Part shown: in pieces, positions 22,665 to 33,835 of the stretch
How positions within the stretch are numbered: the stretch's first letter is position 1
Layout: every line of letters begins with the position of its first letter
Assembly: GCA_030323885.1 (NCBI GenBank)
Contig: JASIRB010000185.1
Span: forward strand, 124,001 to 188,000
Length of the DNA stretch: 64,000 nucleotides
From: Branchipolynoe longqiensis
Taxonomy: Eukaryota > Annelida > Polychaeta > Phyllodocida > Polynoidae
Direction of reading: 5' to 3'
Program-made: the position numbers and the translations under genes
The notes under the pieces: model-generated
Database searches by the model: none
Seen by the model: only the letters and a program-made list of their open reading frames with translations
What the model was told of the DNA's origin: nothing

Positions 22665-23455
22665 ACTTCCTGTCCATCGCCCCTGTCACACACAGACACT
22701 CACTCAAACACCAATACGCTCTGTCCAAATGCCCTGTCACACAGACACACACTCAAACACCAATACACGTGGTCCATCGCCCCTGTCACACACAGACACA
22801 CACTCAAACACCAATACGCCCTGTCCATCGCCCCAGTCACACACATACACACACTCAAACACCAATACGCCATGGCCATCGCCCCTGTCACATAAAGACA
22901 CACACTCAAACACCAATACGCCCTGTCCATCGCCCCTGTCACACACAGACACACACTCAAACAACAATACACCCTGTCCATCGCCCTGTCACACACAGAC
23001 ACACACTCAAACACCAATACACCTGGTCCATCGCCCCTGTCACACACAGACACACACTCAAACACCAATACTTCCTGTCCATCGCCCCTGTCACACACAG
23101 ACACTCACTCAAACACCAATACGCTCTGTCCATCTGCCCTGTCACACACAGATACTCACTTAAACACCAATACACCTGATCCATCGCCCCTGTGACACAC
23201 AGACACACACTCAAACACCAATACGCCCTGTCCATCGCCCCTGTCACATACAGACACACACTCAAACACCAATATGCCCTGTCCATTGCCCCTGTCACAC
23301 ACAGACACACTCAAACATGAATACACCCTGTCCATCTGCCCTTTCACACACAGACACACACTCAAACACCAATACGCCCTGTCCATCGCCCCAATCACAA
23401 ACATACACACACTCAAACACCAATACGCCCTGTCCATCGCCCTTTCGACACGCCC
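22665..23455 (+). repeat. 51-bp minisatellite array
   Basis: About 15 head-to-tail copies of a unit containing CTGTCCATCGCCCCTGTCAC, ACACAGACACACACTCAAAC and ACCAATACG. Because 51 is a multiple of three, all frames stay open on both strands and give repetitive open frames that are not genes. The array continues the unit at 19223-19273 and was split by the LINE. Confidence 0.93.
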
Positions 23456-23542
23456 ACCACTCACATACTCCTTAACTTTATAGTAAGTCACGTGGTCGTG
23501 TTAATGGTCCTTCAACGTTTGAATTATCTGGGAGTGTGGGAG

Positions 23543-23547
<5 letters not shown>

Positions 23548-23585
<38 letters not shown>
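23548..23585. repeat. GT tract followed by a long poly-G run
   Basis: A short GT repeat leads into an uninterrupted G run of nearly 30 bases. It is prone to length error in sequencing and can form G-quadruplex structures. Confidence 0.9.
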
Positions 23586-23587
<2 letters not shown>

Positions 23588-23811
23588 CCCACCAATTATT
23601 CAACCACAACAAAATAACTGCGTGATAGTGAATACAAAGGCGTTTGTAATAGTTAAAATAGTGTTTCCTCCCCACCCCTTTTTAGGGATCTACAATATCC
23701 TGCCCCACTTACCACCGTCATTACTCCTAAACTTATATGAATAAAGTACTACTAAATATTATCAGAAGACATGATTTAGTCATATGTAATAAATATGGTA
23801 ACAATTGATTT

Positions 23812-24075
23812 TAAGCTGCGTAATCTGATAAGCATATCAACTTTTCGAAACCAAAATACTTGATATTTGATTCTACATATCGAACTCAGCCACTGGGGAA
23901 TTTGTTAAACATTTATTGCAGTTTGGTGATGTGCTACTCTGCTACACACGAAAATGAGTAAATAAAGGTTGTTCACATCAAAATTAATTTGACATGATTT
24001 CATTTCAAATATCTTCAAAGTTAGCCCTTTAAAATAGAAGTTACTTCAAACTAAATTAATGTATGTACTGAACCA
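23812..24075. mobile_element. Degraded M-C MITE
   Basis: It begins TTTTAAGCTGCGTAATCTGATA and shares interior motifs with M-C (GATTCTACATATC, TCAAATATCTTCAAAGTTAGC). The right end is eroded. Confidence 0.6.
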
Positions 24076-24105
24076 ACTAGCACTCATCTCATTTCCAGGT
24101 TGACT

Positions 24106-24600
24106 GGTTTGTTGGAGTTTTATGCCCTAATAACATCGAAGATCATATCAGGACTGGTGTCGGCAGTGCACACTCATTTATAGTGCTGCCCCATTGAGAT
24201 ACCATGCTATCACTTGCGATATCCCACTCACTCATATTATCCTGCAGGTAGGACAATAAGGACTGTCCGGTTATCTGGGGCACCTAGTTTACTCAGTCAG
24301 GCAGGTGACGTTCTTGGTGACCTTCCCGAATGGTTAAGTCGTTATTTTTCTGATCTGCAGTAGCAGATTTCAGTTTCAATTGGCTGACTTGGGCTTGGGC
24401 AAGTAGTTTTGCCACTCAGGCAAGTCGAAAATTCAGTTACTTGCCCAATTGGGCAAGTGGGAAAACAAATTACTGTCCCGATACTGAGCAAACCAGTCCT
24501 AGCACTATCCTATTAATGCCGAGTGTCAGGCTAGGTAGTGACAAGATAGTATCAATTTGGTAATACGTTGGTGTGACTCGGTGTGACACACAACCTATCA
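24106..24600 (-). mobile_element. S1 SINE split by an M-G MITE
   Basis: The reverse S1 tail and body run from 24106 to about 24253 and resume at about 24480 with the ATACTGAGCAAACCAGTCCT motif. The insert at 24255-24480 is M-G. The head is lost at about 24590. Confidence 0.8.
24255..24480. mobile_element. M-G MITE
   Basis: It starts GGTAGGACAATAAGGACTG and ends with a degraded complement (GTTACTGTCC). The interior is rich in the word GGCAAGT and its complement. Related copies: 56822-56999 (both ends intact) and 61926-62022 (partial). Confidence 0.75.
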
Positions 24601-25790
24601 AATCTAGCTCTAACGCACATGCATGTGAATATCGTGTATCGGAATAAAATGCTATTGGAATAACACACTATAAAGCATGATATATTTTAATATATATATA
24701 TGTTGTAATCTCAGGTGGCACGCAACTGCGTATAGCCAACCATATGGAGGCTAAGCCCCTGTATGTATAACTTCCTCATATATGTGCAAAGAAATAGTTC
24801 TTTTTGACCCTAACGAGCTGGCATTAGAGACTCAATAGGGCATAGATCAGCCAGAAGAGGTTTTGTAAAGTTAATCACTCTCCCTGCACATATTTGGTGA
24901 TATAAACAGAAAAACACAAGGAAAGTTATGCTAGGACTAGGATAGTATAGATGGGATCACGGTTCCGACTGCGCATGCCCTGAAAACGGCCTTGGCAGCA
25001 AAGCAAATGTGAATGGCCATTGAGTTTGTCATACGCATAAGGAAAAACTTTGATTTTATTCAAAATGAATAGAAATACATAACAATTTGGCATAAACATG
25101 TATGCACACATGCAATATAATGATCTGATGAATATAGCTAAGACAAAACTAGCCATAGTTAAACATTTTGAGCTAAGAAAGATACAATTCCACACAAAAC
25201 AATCAGTGATACTGATATCCACATCACCATTATTAATTTTTGTTCTAAATATTAAAATGTCAAATGTGTCAACATACACTTGTTTCATAGAAATATATAA
25301 CCAATATCTGATTAACCCTACTAATTTTCTAGTTCTACATATGTCATTAACCATAGGATATAAATAAAAACATTAATAAAATAAGTAAAATAGACTCTGA
25401 ATATGGCTCTAACACTAATCTGAGTGCCCAGATTTGTCTAAATCTAAATGCACATGGCATAAGATGTACATATTATATTGATGTAAATGCAATGCTGGAT
25501 AAAAGAGTAATATCTTAATTTATTATATATATATTTTGTTGTTGGTATTCTATGTTTCAAACAAGAGCTGAGATGAGCTGAAAGTAGCACATTTCATAGC
25601 TGCACCCAGTGTATTAGCATGTGCCATGTGCTTCTCGCGGGTTTGTTTTGCTCTGACACATCCCACAATGCACCGCACCACTGGAACGGTGATGTAGTCT
25701 ATTGATCTGTCTGAGAACAGTTCCAGTCACAGTGACCTATAGGAAGGCGCGCGTTCACGTCACTTCCGGTTGACGCGGTGAAAACAAACC
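24601..25790. other. No gene recognised (AT-rich)
   Basis: AT-rich unique-looking DNA. An open frame of 142 codons exists on the - strand (24926-25354) with hydrophobic, cysteine-containing composition. It has no motif I know and no flanking splice evidence, so I do not call it a gene. Confidence 0.4.
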
Positions 25791-25799
25791 TTGATGACA

Positions 25800-26830
25800 G
25801 CAGTGCTTTTAGTTTTATTTACATTCTCCTATGCTCCATATGCTCCTAAATAAGATTATTTCAACCCCTGAGTGAATATTCATGGTTCTAAATAACAGAA
25901 TTAGATCGTAGCAGTGAATATTCATGGTTCAAAATATGAGAATTAGATGGTAACAGTGCTTTTTGTTTTATTTACATCCGACAATATCGCCGCTGATGCG
26001 GCGGCAGCGTTCATATCGCTCGGATTTGGGCATTTTGGGGTTTAATTTGAGCTGAATTTCACTTATTGAGTAAGTAAAGGGGCTGTCACATTAGGGTTTT
26101 TTGCGGGAGCGTATGGCGGCGTAAGCGCATTACGTCATATGCGTCGGCATACGCCGTATACGCTACTCATATGCTACTCATACGCTACTCATACGCCGCC
26201 AGATGCCGGCGTATGTGAAGCGTATGAGGCATACGTCGCCATACGCTTTCATAAATCTGTCCGTCCAATTTTTTTTGTGCATGCTAAAAAAAACTCGACC
26301 TATGAGGGCGTATGGCCCATACTGTCAAAAAATGTCACAGCACGCTCCCATACGCTCCTCGTACGCTCCTCGTAGGTTCCACATACGCTCAAAACCACCC
26401 GAAAGGTCACCAAATGTCATCATAGGCCGGCACGTGCAGGACCTACGTAGGTTTTCAATACGCTCCCGCCATACGCCATAATGTGACAGGGCCTTTATCC
26501 TCCTAAAGAACATTATTTCAACCCCCGAGTGAATATTTATGGTTCTAAATAACTGAACTAAATCGTAGCAGTAAATAGATTTGTGCTTTTTGTTTTGTTT
26601 ACGTTCGACAATATTGCCGCCGATGTGGCGGCGGCTTTAATATCGCTTGGATTTAGCGTTTAGTTTGATCGGATTTCACTTTTTTAGTAGGTTATGGTCA
26701 TAAATAACATTATTTTAACCCCTGCGTGAATATTCATGGTTCTAAATAATAGAATTAGATCATAGCAGTGAATAGATTTGTACTTATTGTTTTATTTACA
26801 TTCGCTTCAATGCCGTAAAGTGCCATTGTT
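25800..26830. repeat. Tandem array of the core module, split by M-J
   Basis: Three units, two of roughly 200 bp and the last partial, start near 25840, 26505 and 26695. They share GTGAATATTCATGGTTCTAA, a TTTTTGTTTTATTTAC motif, a GC-rich imperfect palindrome (GCCGCCGATGTGGCGGCGGC near 26619-26636) and ATATCGCTTGGATTTAG. In reverse complement this is the same core found in M-A and M-K. The first unit is separated from the second by the foldback M-J at 26075-26499. Confidence 0.7.
26075..26499. mobile_element. M-J foldback MITE
   Basis: Ends TAAAGGGGCTGTCACATTA and the complement of TAAAGGCCCTGTCACATTAT. The whole body is a patchwork of the word CATACGC and its complement GCGTATG, so it can fold on itself along most of its length. 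About 425 bp, non-coding. A second copy starts at 63748 and runs off the window. Confidence 0.85.
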
Positions 26831-27526
26831 TTCACCGCCTTGAACAGTTGCTTGGGCGCGATGCGCTAAGTGTCCGTATGTCCGCGCCCTCCTATACTGG
26901 GACCCTTTAACAGATCCATGGGGATGTCCAGACTCTCCCTGTAAACTACACTGGTCCTGCCCCACGTGGTGCCAGCCAAGAACCAGAACCAATGGAGCCC
27001 TATCACCACGAGGCAACACCGGGACTTATAAACAAACGCAACTTCAAAAGTGGCCGGCGGCTTCACCCACCAACTCTTTCTGATTTGCTGAGGACCAGTG
27101 TAGTGTTAGGTCATCCCAGGATCATACGTTAAAGTTAGTTAGGCTGGGCAAAACTGACAGTGTGTGTAGTCAGTGTGGTGATACGGTGAACATGGGACCA
27201 GCACTGTCACGCAGTGTCACGCAGTGTCACGCATACACTGATATAGAAATTATAGTGATAGTGACTGTGACTCATACATGCACATTGTTGACACTGTGTC
27301 GGGTAGGAATGTCTGCGCTGTGACTGTTACAGACAAACTGCTAATGTCACCCACAGTCACAGTCACACCGCGCGTTAATTGACAGTTAATACTCACAGTC
27401 ACAGAGGAGCTTGACAAATCACAGAAAACACGTATAGTTGGTCATTCAACACATTGTCGCAAAAAGCGGTTTTATAGCGGGAGTGTTAACTATTATAATT
27501 TATTATCCTCGCGAATTTGAACTTTA
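26831..27526. other. No gene recognised; short GTCACGCA-type repeats
   Basis: At about 27205-27235 the word CAGTGTCACG is repeated three times, and 27240-27420 is rich in CACAGTCACAG. No clear gene is seen. Confidence 0.4.
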
Positions 27527-27877
27527 CTTGGCGGTCTCACTGTATTCGTGTATATTGACTGGTGACGGCAGTTGACTAGCCACACTGGACTGGGATTGGA
27601 CTTGCAAACTCAGATTTAGTTTTGTTTAAAAAAGTTATTTTTATATGAAATTTGTTTATTACTGTCAAATATGTGTATTTGTGAGCGGAGAGATCCTATA
27701 ATCTTAATTACTAAGTTAGGCCTACTGTGTCAGTGGTGAATCTTGTTATCCTATCTACCTGGACTGGGAAAGTTAATTAGTGCGTATCGGACTGCATGGA
27801 GACAGGGGAGTAAATTTCCTTACAGAGCAGAGGTGTTGGGATATACACAAGGTGTTGAAAATACCATCAATGCCCAG
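27527..27877 (+). other. Candidate non-coding exon with consensus donor
   Basis: The segment ends at a strong donor CAG|GTAAGG (27875-27883), has no long open frame and does not match the repeats around it. It could be a 5' UTR exon of a + strand gene such as the COBL homologue about 33 kb downstream. There is no independent support, and a chance donor is quite possible. Confidence 0.2.
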
Positions 27878-28050
27878 GTAAGGATATATTTAATATATCA
27901 TATATTCATATAAAGATAGAGGATATGCCTATGTGCGACTTTGACAGAAGACTCTTAAAAAAATATATAGGCAGTGGCTATTCGTACGGGACCGTATGAA
28001 TAGCCAGAGTGCTTAATAAAAATATTATTACGGCGGTAGTCACATGACTA

Positions 28051-28475
28051 GCTTTGACCTGGATAAAAGATTCACCCTCTACTTTTAGTACACGGGTGAA
28101 CGACGACATAGTGTAATATGGGCGAAAATAGCTTTAGTATGGAACAGGAAGTAGAATGCCTGCCTCCAGTATCAAATGGGTACTTATATCGGCACAAATT
28201 TGGTGAAATGGGGGAGAATGCAAAAAAACAAGATGACAGCCATAGAACGCCATCGATTTCACTTTTAAGTCTTATTAAACTAGATGTTTTATTATATTTT
28301 TCAACTCAAAGGTAGCAGGGAAATATGAATATATAAATAAAGAATAAATGTTGCTTCTTAGATTGTGAACTTAGGCTCTCATTTCATTTCCCCGTATTTT
28401 CGACCACATTTATATAGGGCTGGTATTCACCCTTGTACTGCGAGTACAGGGTAAATCCTTTATCTAGCTTTGACC
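28051..28475. mobile_element. M-F MITE with 9-bp target duplication (copy 1)
   Basis: The element spans 28060-28466 (407 bp), with ends TGGATAAAAGATTCACCC and a complement ending GGTAAATCCTTTATCTA. It is flanked by GCTTTGACC at 28051-28059 and 28467-28475. Nine-base duplications are typical of Mutator-like elements. Open frames inside are not genes. Other copies: 52445-52852 and about 61430-61851. Confidence 0.88.
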
Positions 28476-28552
28476 CAATCGAAAGCTGTAGTGCGACTTT
28501 TTTTTAAATAGAAAAATGTTATCCTTTCATCACATATGCATCTTTAGTTTAA

Positions 28553-28888
28553 AGTTGCATAGTCCGGTGGTTTTGAATTTCTGTATTTTTTCTGAGATAA
28601 ATATATTAGATCGATCACTAGTATCTATTTTACATTAGTTCAAAATGATAAACTTTTTAGATATTTTGAGTGCAAACATGGAAAATTAGTTTTGGCACGC
28701 TTGCCAAAACTCTGACACCATAGACTTCTGCAGTAACAGGTTCTGTTAAATTGACTCAGTATTGCCTTCTAAAAAGTTCTATGCAGAAACAAATGCTTAA
28801 TAAGTGCATCAGAATCTAAGTTAGATATATCAAATCTAGGTAATTGGTTTTGTTTTGAAAATTTGATATTTCATCGGACTATGCAGCT
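28553..28888. mobile_element. M-C MITE
   Basis: AGTTGCATAGTCCGGTGG at the left and ATCGGACTATGCAGCT at the right, with TTAA at 28549-28552 and a decayed CTAA at 28889-28892. Confidence 0.85.
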
Positions 28889-29895
28889 CTAAGTGGGTGG
28901 TACGGTTGCAGGGGCATTTCCCAATATTTCAGACATGTCCGTGACATAATTTAAATAAGTCCTGAAGCCAAATAATGGATCATTTCTAGTTGGTATGTAT
29001 CTCCCCCAAGGGAAAATACTTTGTTCACCATCTCAATTTAGTTTTGTAAACCGACATAGACCCTTGTATGGTATAACATTTGTAAACAGACACTCCTTAA
29101 ATCTTCCGTTCATTAAATCTTTAAATTCCTTAAAATTCCTTTAAGTTCCTTAAATCTTCCGAACATTCCGTTAGGTGGCACCACTGCATAGATACTCTAA
29201 TGGTGAGGATACTAATTATTAGCCCCAGAATAACGAGAAATGTGGGTTCGAAAACCCGATCTGGGTGCTGTGTTCCATTTGTTTGCATCACCCCCCCCCC
29301 CCCCCCGGTACTAGTGTTCTAAATCTGATATATATATATATATATACTGCATAAGAATTATACGAGCCCTTAAATACACCATTTAAACTCGGTGCCATGG
29401 TCGGTCGATCGATTGAGAGAGGTTTTACTGTAGTATACAGCTCTACAGGCCATTCAACTAGATATTCACAAGTAACACAGCCGCCCCCCTGAGCCTGCAA
29501 CAGAAAGCCTCTCGGGATCTCTTATAGATCTACTCCACCACTGGGTCACCTAGATCTATTGCAGTGTTGACTGTTGATTTATAGATGATTGACTTGTCTT
29601 TAATGTTTACATTTGAGCTTCTTCTACCTCCGAATGCATTGTGCACAGCTGCGTCCCCTCAACTCATTCCATTATATCCCCTTGGGGGATTAATTGAAGA
29701 AGCAAATTTAATCAAATTAAAAGTGATTCACAAAAATTGATATGAGCACATATGATATGATATCATGTAGCATATATTATATTTGATATTATATAGAACT
29801 TTTCTTGGTGGTCTGTCAAGTAATCCACGCCATTCATACAGGGTTGTTAACAATTTAAATTTTTTTAAATATTTTTGTTATACATAATTACATAT
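28889..29895. other. Mostly unrecognised, with a SINE head and an M-I end
   Basis: A tRNA-like SINE head lies near 29185-29285 (TCTAATGGTGAGGATAC, GTGGGTTCGAAAACCC) and is followed by a poly-C run at 29289-29306. A TA microsatellite sits at 29330-29346. The right end of an M-I element lies at 29395-29433. The head resembles the one at 54900-55012. Confidence 0.55.
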
Positions 29896-30894
29896 ATGGG
29901 TCGTTCTCAGAAGTTGTGTACCAATAGTGTGACATCAGTACCAGAAAATCAAAATGCTGCCAAAGTCCTATAAGCAAGTTTCCTCAATGTGTATGTCCTT
30001 TTGCATCTGAATAATTGAAAATAAACATATTCTGGCATTTTTAAGTAGGTCAAATGATGCTCACACCCAATAAATAGCAGTATAGCATGGAAACCAATCT
30101 GACTCCAAAATCAAATATTTTCCACACAAAACTTGACATTTTTAGGACATTTCACATGCCACTTGCTTTATAAACAGTAGTAATAATAATTTGAAACCTC
30201 ATTGCTATGGTTTTGTCTTATTTGTGAATATTAAAGAGAAAAGAAAGAAAATATTAGCAGAGTAACAGATTAGCAGAGTAACAAAGTGGAAACAACAATT
30301 TTACACAAATGTTCGGCTCAAATTTCAATGTTTAGGGGCAATTTCAGGATTTATCTTTTACTATACCATAACTGGGTCCATGCATAGTGTCAAATGGTGA
30401 AAATAGTTCCTGTACTGTATCTGTACTCAGTGTTTGATACAGAGTTTCATAGTACTTGCAAGTGGAAACAAAATGTTACGATGTTAATGACTCCAGAAAA
30501 TGTTAACTATTTCATAATTAAATTTTTTTTTTTAGAAATAAATGTCTTCAACTTAATGAAGACATTGTATATGACCATTTGAAGTGAAATGAGCTGTTGT
30601 TCAGAGGTTTTCATTAAGTTTGTGACACTTTATTTTCAATGCTGTTGACAATGTCACAAAATAGTGATGTAATTTTCTATGTATTTAGCTACATCCATCC
30701 CAATAAGATACATAATACACAATATTAACAGTTACTTTTGATCTAAACTATCTCCCACATTATTTGGCTAAAAAAAAATGTTGAAATCTAAATATTGACA
30801 CTCCAATAATGGGTTTCTTGAAATATGCATTTCACCTTTCTTGGAGATGGTACCTCAAGTGGTACTAGTTGTGTAAGAGAAAAAAACGACCCAT
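29896..30894. mobile_element. M-N element, about 1 kb, with TIRs
   Basis: It begins ATGGGTCGTTCTCAGAAGTTG and ends with an imperfect complement (AACTAGT-proximal end, then CGACCCAT). The interior is AT-rich with short open frames only, so it looks like a non-autonomous DNA element. Only one copy is seen here. Confidence 0.55.
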
Positions 30895-30916
30895 TTATGC
30901 GGACACATATATTTTG

Positions 30917-31690
30917 TTTGTTCAAGTGTTTTTATTCCTCTGAATAACATGTCAGTGCTAATGCCTGGTCTTCCAGCCTAATGACAATTGACACTACACA
31001 GTAAACAAATCTACAATAATAATATGATAGATAATTTACAGGTGGAATAGGGAAAAATAAGCAAAACATTGGTACATGAATGATAGGTAACGAACAAGAT
31101 AAGATAAAAAAGAAACATATGCGGAGGTAACTATGTTAGACTAGTATGGTAAGCGTTAGTACGGGGTGGGGCATAACTGATTATCTTTCTAGTAGTAACA
31201 TACTCGTTGAAAGGGTGATGGTGGGATGTCGGGTGGGCCTTTGTGATTGAACTGGTGTTCATGGTAATCTCAGGTCTGGCCTATTGAGTTAGTAATATTG
31301 ATATTATAGGTTAATATTGATTAATCATTTACCTCAGTAGGATCCAACTAGAATCATTTCCAGGCTCATTCCGTTTTAGATGTTTTTTTTGTCTAGTTGG
31401 CCGCTACTGGTTGAGTTTACAGTGTATGTTTGTTTGGGAGGGGGGGGGGGGAGCAGGGAAAGGAATGGCAACACCGACCCAAGTGTGGCATTGATCTGCT
31501 TTGGCCTAGGCTGGTTGATTTAAATGTGCATGGAGGTTTATCTTGGAAGTTTTGTAACAATCACTGTTCCTGACATGTGCTGGCAGTTGGTTCCAGAGTG
31601 CTCCTCCGAGAACAACAATTTAACTTACTGTTTTCATTTTACTCGATTTGTATCTATCAACTTTGAGTAAAACAACATTTTTATATCTAG
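30917..31690 (-). mobile_element. CR1/L2-type LINE 3' remnant
   Basis: On the - strand a short frame ending at a TAG near 31506 reads LGGALWNQLPAHVRN and then SDCYKTSKINLHAHL. This is the LWN-LP-R-S-FK-L signature that closes the RT protein of CR1/L2-type LINEs. The 3' UTR runs leftward to about 30917 and contains the stem CTGG-AAGA-CCAG. The 5' part is missing beyond about 31690, just before the DIRS element. Confidence 0.65.
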
Positions 31691-31715
31691 ACATTTAATG
31701 ATAATTAAATATTTT

Positions 31716-31788
31716 CTATTTTACCTCGGTAAACAGCCTCAGGCTAGCCTCAGGCTAGGGAGAGGTAAGCACGTCCGGTACCAGCAAT
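31716..31788 (+). repeat. DIRS left inverted terminal repeat
   Basis: It starts CTATTTTACCTCGGTAAACA. The first 44 bases or so are complementary to 36795-36839 in the ICR, and the last 36 are complementary to 37033-37068 in the right terminus. Confidence 0.9.
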
Positions 31789-32473
31789 TAGCATATACAA
31801 CTCACGACTGGATAACGTGTCGTTGGGTTGCTCCGGCAAAATTAGTCTACATACAAGCAAATACGCAGTAAGTATAATAAAAACTGTGGTTAGCTTAATT
31901 ATGATGCATTAGAGCATCAATATGGAAAGTTTAGACTTTCGTTGGTCCAATTTGGACGAGTTATTTGGTTATAAACAACCAAGGATAGAACACTCGAGTG
32001 GGTTTCTCGAAGGAACCAAACCGGTCATTAGCGGTTATGTCAACACCCGGGTCACCGTGTGACTATGGGTAGAGATGTGGGTTTCGCCCTATCTCATGTG
32101 GAAATTCTCTCGTACTCTAATAGAGAGTAATGTTGGAGATGCTCCTGGGTTTCTTTTATAGACTCCCCTAGACAAAACTTTTTCAGGCGTTTCTCCGAGT
32201 TTCGTAGCATTTTCTCCAACTTGTTGACGTAGTAGTCACAGGTGGGAGAAGTGTGCGGAACAGAGGGATGGGCGGGCCGATACACTGGTCCCGACCCCGC
32301 GTAAGGTTTGGGCTTGACCCACAACCCACGCACAAATTTAGCTTATTACGCCTGTGTTATAACGGTATAAACACGTTCTTTAACACCAATAGATGTCCAA
32401 ATGAGTTTGAAACAACCATATTGTGACATATATATATACCGGGACTGATCAAAAATGTTTGTTTCAGTTCCCG

Positions 32474-33835
32474 ATGGCCACGAAGCGGAGTAAGCGCGGT
32501 GCAGCAGCAGCCGAGGGGCGTGTTCCGAGTGGAGTGGACGAGGAGTACGACTCCTCACCCGTGTTGTCGGCAGGGCCGTCGACACAGCCCCGGGCGCATA
32601 TCCTCTCCGACCCGGACGAGGACGCAGTGCCTGATGTGCCTGCGCCTCCAGATTGGGAGGCTCGCTTTGCAAGATTGGAAAGCCACATCTTGACTGCCAA
32701 ATCGCCTGTGTCTCGGAAGCGGCGTAGGCCGAGTGTCCAAGAGGATTCATTTGAGGATTTCTTGGACACAGACTCGGCGGTGGAGCTTAAGGCTCCTCCT
32801 CCTCCTTCTCCTAAACGGAGGAAGAAGAAGAAACAGGTGATTTCTTCGGGTGATGAATTCACCAAGGAGCGGGCAGAGACTGGTTTTCGCAAAAAGCGGA
32901 AGACTAAGTCCAAAAAGAAGAAGAGGAAGAGGAAATATTCTTCTTCTGATTCGTCCACTGAGTCTACTTCTACGGAATCAGACTCAGACACCATATAGGA
33001 TGAAGGGGTCTATGCGGACATTGGCACTAAAGTGGCTAAGAAGGTGGAGAAGCCAAAGGCTAAGCGGGTTAAAACCACTACGCTTATGCGCGAGACCGTG
33101 AATGGTCATTTTCGCACGTTCAAACCGGCGGAGGTTATCTCCAAGTTAGGAGATGAGTTAACAGGCATAAAGGGTGTTCCCAACTCCATCATTAAAGAAA
33201 TGGATCGGGATGTCAATATGACGGATGACCGTAAGAAGTTTGAGGATGTGTTGCACACAGTGCATAAGGCAGTGTTGGCTACCCTAACAGCTATTGTTCC
33301 TGTGGCTAATAGGATGCAGAGTGAAAATAAGTTCTCGTCTTTGGCTAAGACAATGGACAAAGGCATTGCAGTACTAGCGGCGGCAGGTAATTACCTGTCG
33401 TTTCGAAGATATGAAAATGTCTTCAAGTCAGTTTGCACAGATGCTGGCAAAGAAGTGGCTCGCTCTAAGAAGGTTACCGATAATGAGGGGAAGGAGTTTA
33501 CGCTCTATCTTGCTCCAGAGCCGATTAAAGGGAAACCTTTAGATAATACCAAGATGTTTGGCGGTCAACTACAATACCTCTATAAAGAGGTAGAGACTGC
33601 AGCCAAGAGTGGCAAAAACATGGATGGCAAGAAGAAACAGGAAGTTCCTCGTTTCAAAAAGTCACGAGGGGATTTTCGTCCACGACGGTTCACCAGAGGA
33701 ACCAGACCGAGTTCAAACTTCGGTCAAGGGTTTCGGGGCCGGGGCGCTCGCCCAGGCTGGACCGACAACACCGCACGGCCAATAGGTCGAGGGTTCAACT
33801 CGTCGAGACCTTTCCCCAGGGGCGGGTCCAAGTAG
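32474..33835 (+). CDS. DIRS gag-like ORF1 (one in-frame TAG)
   Basis: Likely the structural, RNA-binding Gag-like protein of the DIRS element, about 453 codons from ATG 32474 to TAG 33833. The N-terminal third is rich in Pro, Ala and charged residues. Around codons 115-165 lie Lys/Arg tracts (KRRKKKKQ, KKKKRKRK) that could act as a nuclear signal, then a Ser/Thr-rich acidic run. An in-frame TAG at 32996-32998 follows. The same frame reopens at once (DEGVYADIGTKVAKK) and runs on through a helical region (RFKPAEVISKLGDE-like, near 33115) to an Arg/Gly-rich C-terminus (FGQGFRGRGARPG, FPRGGSK) that suits RNA binding. It overlaps pol by 250 nt. The stop may be a mutation or a readthrough site, since the codons after it look conserved. 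Confidence 0.8.

Noticed and set aside
22617..23491. Multiple overlapping open frames of 70-144 codons on both strands
   Set aside because: They all come from the 51-bp tandem unit, whose length is a multiple of three and which lacks stops. There is no non-repetitive protein sequence.
24926..25354. 142-codon frame on the - strand
   Set aside because: AT-rich, no recognised domain, no splice context or codon bias. Length alone is not enough in 64 kb.
28118..28315. 65-codon frame beginning MGENSFSMEQEVE
   Set aside because: It lies wholly within the M-F MITE, and other M-F copies do not keep the frame.
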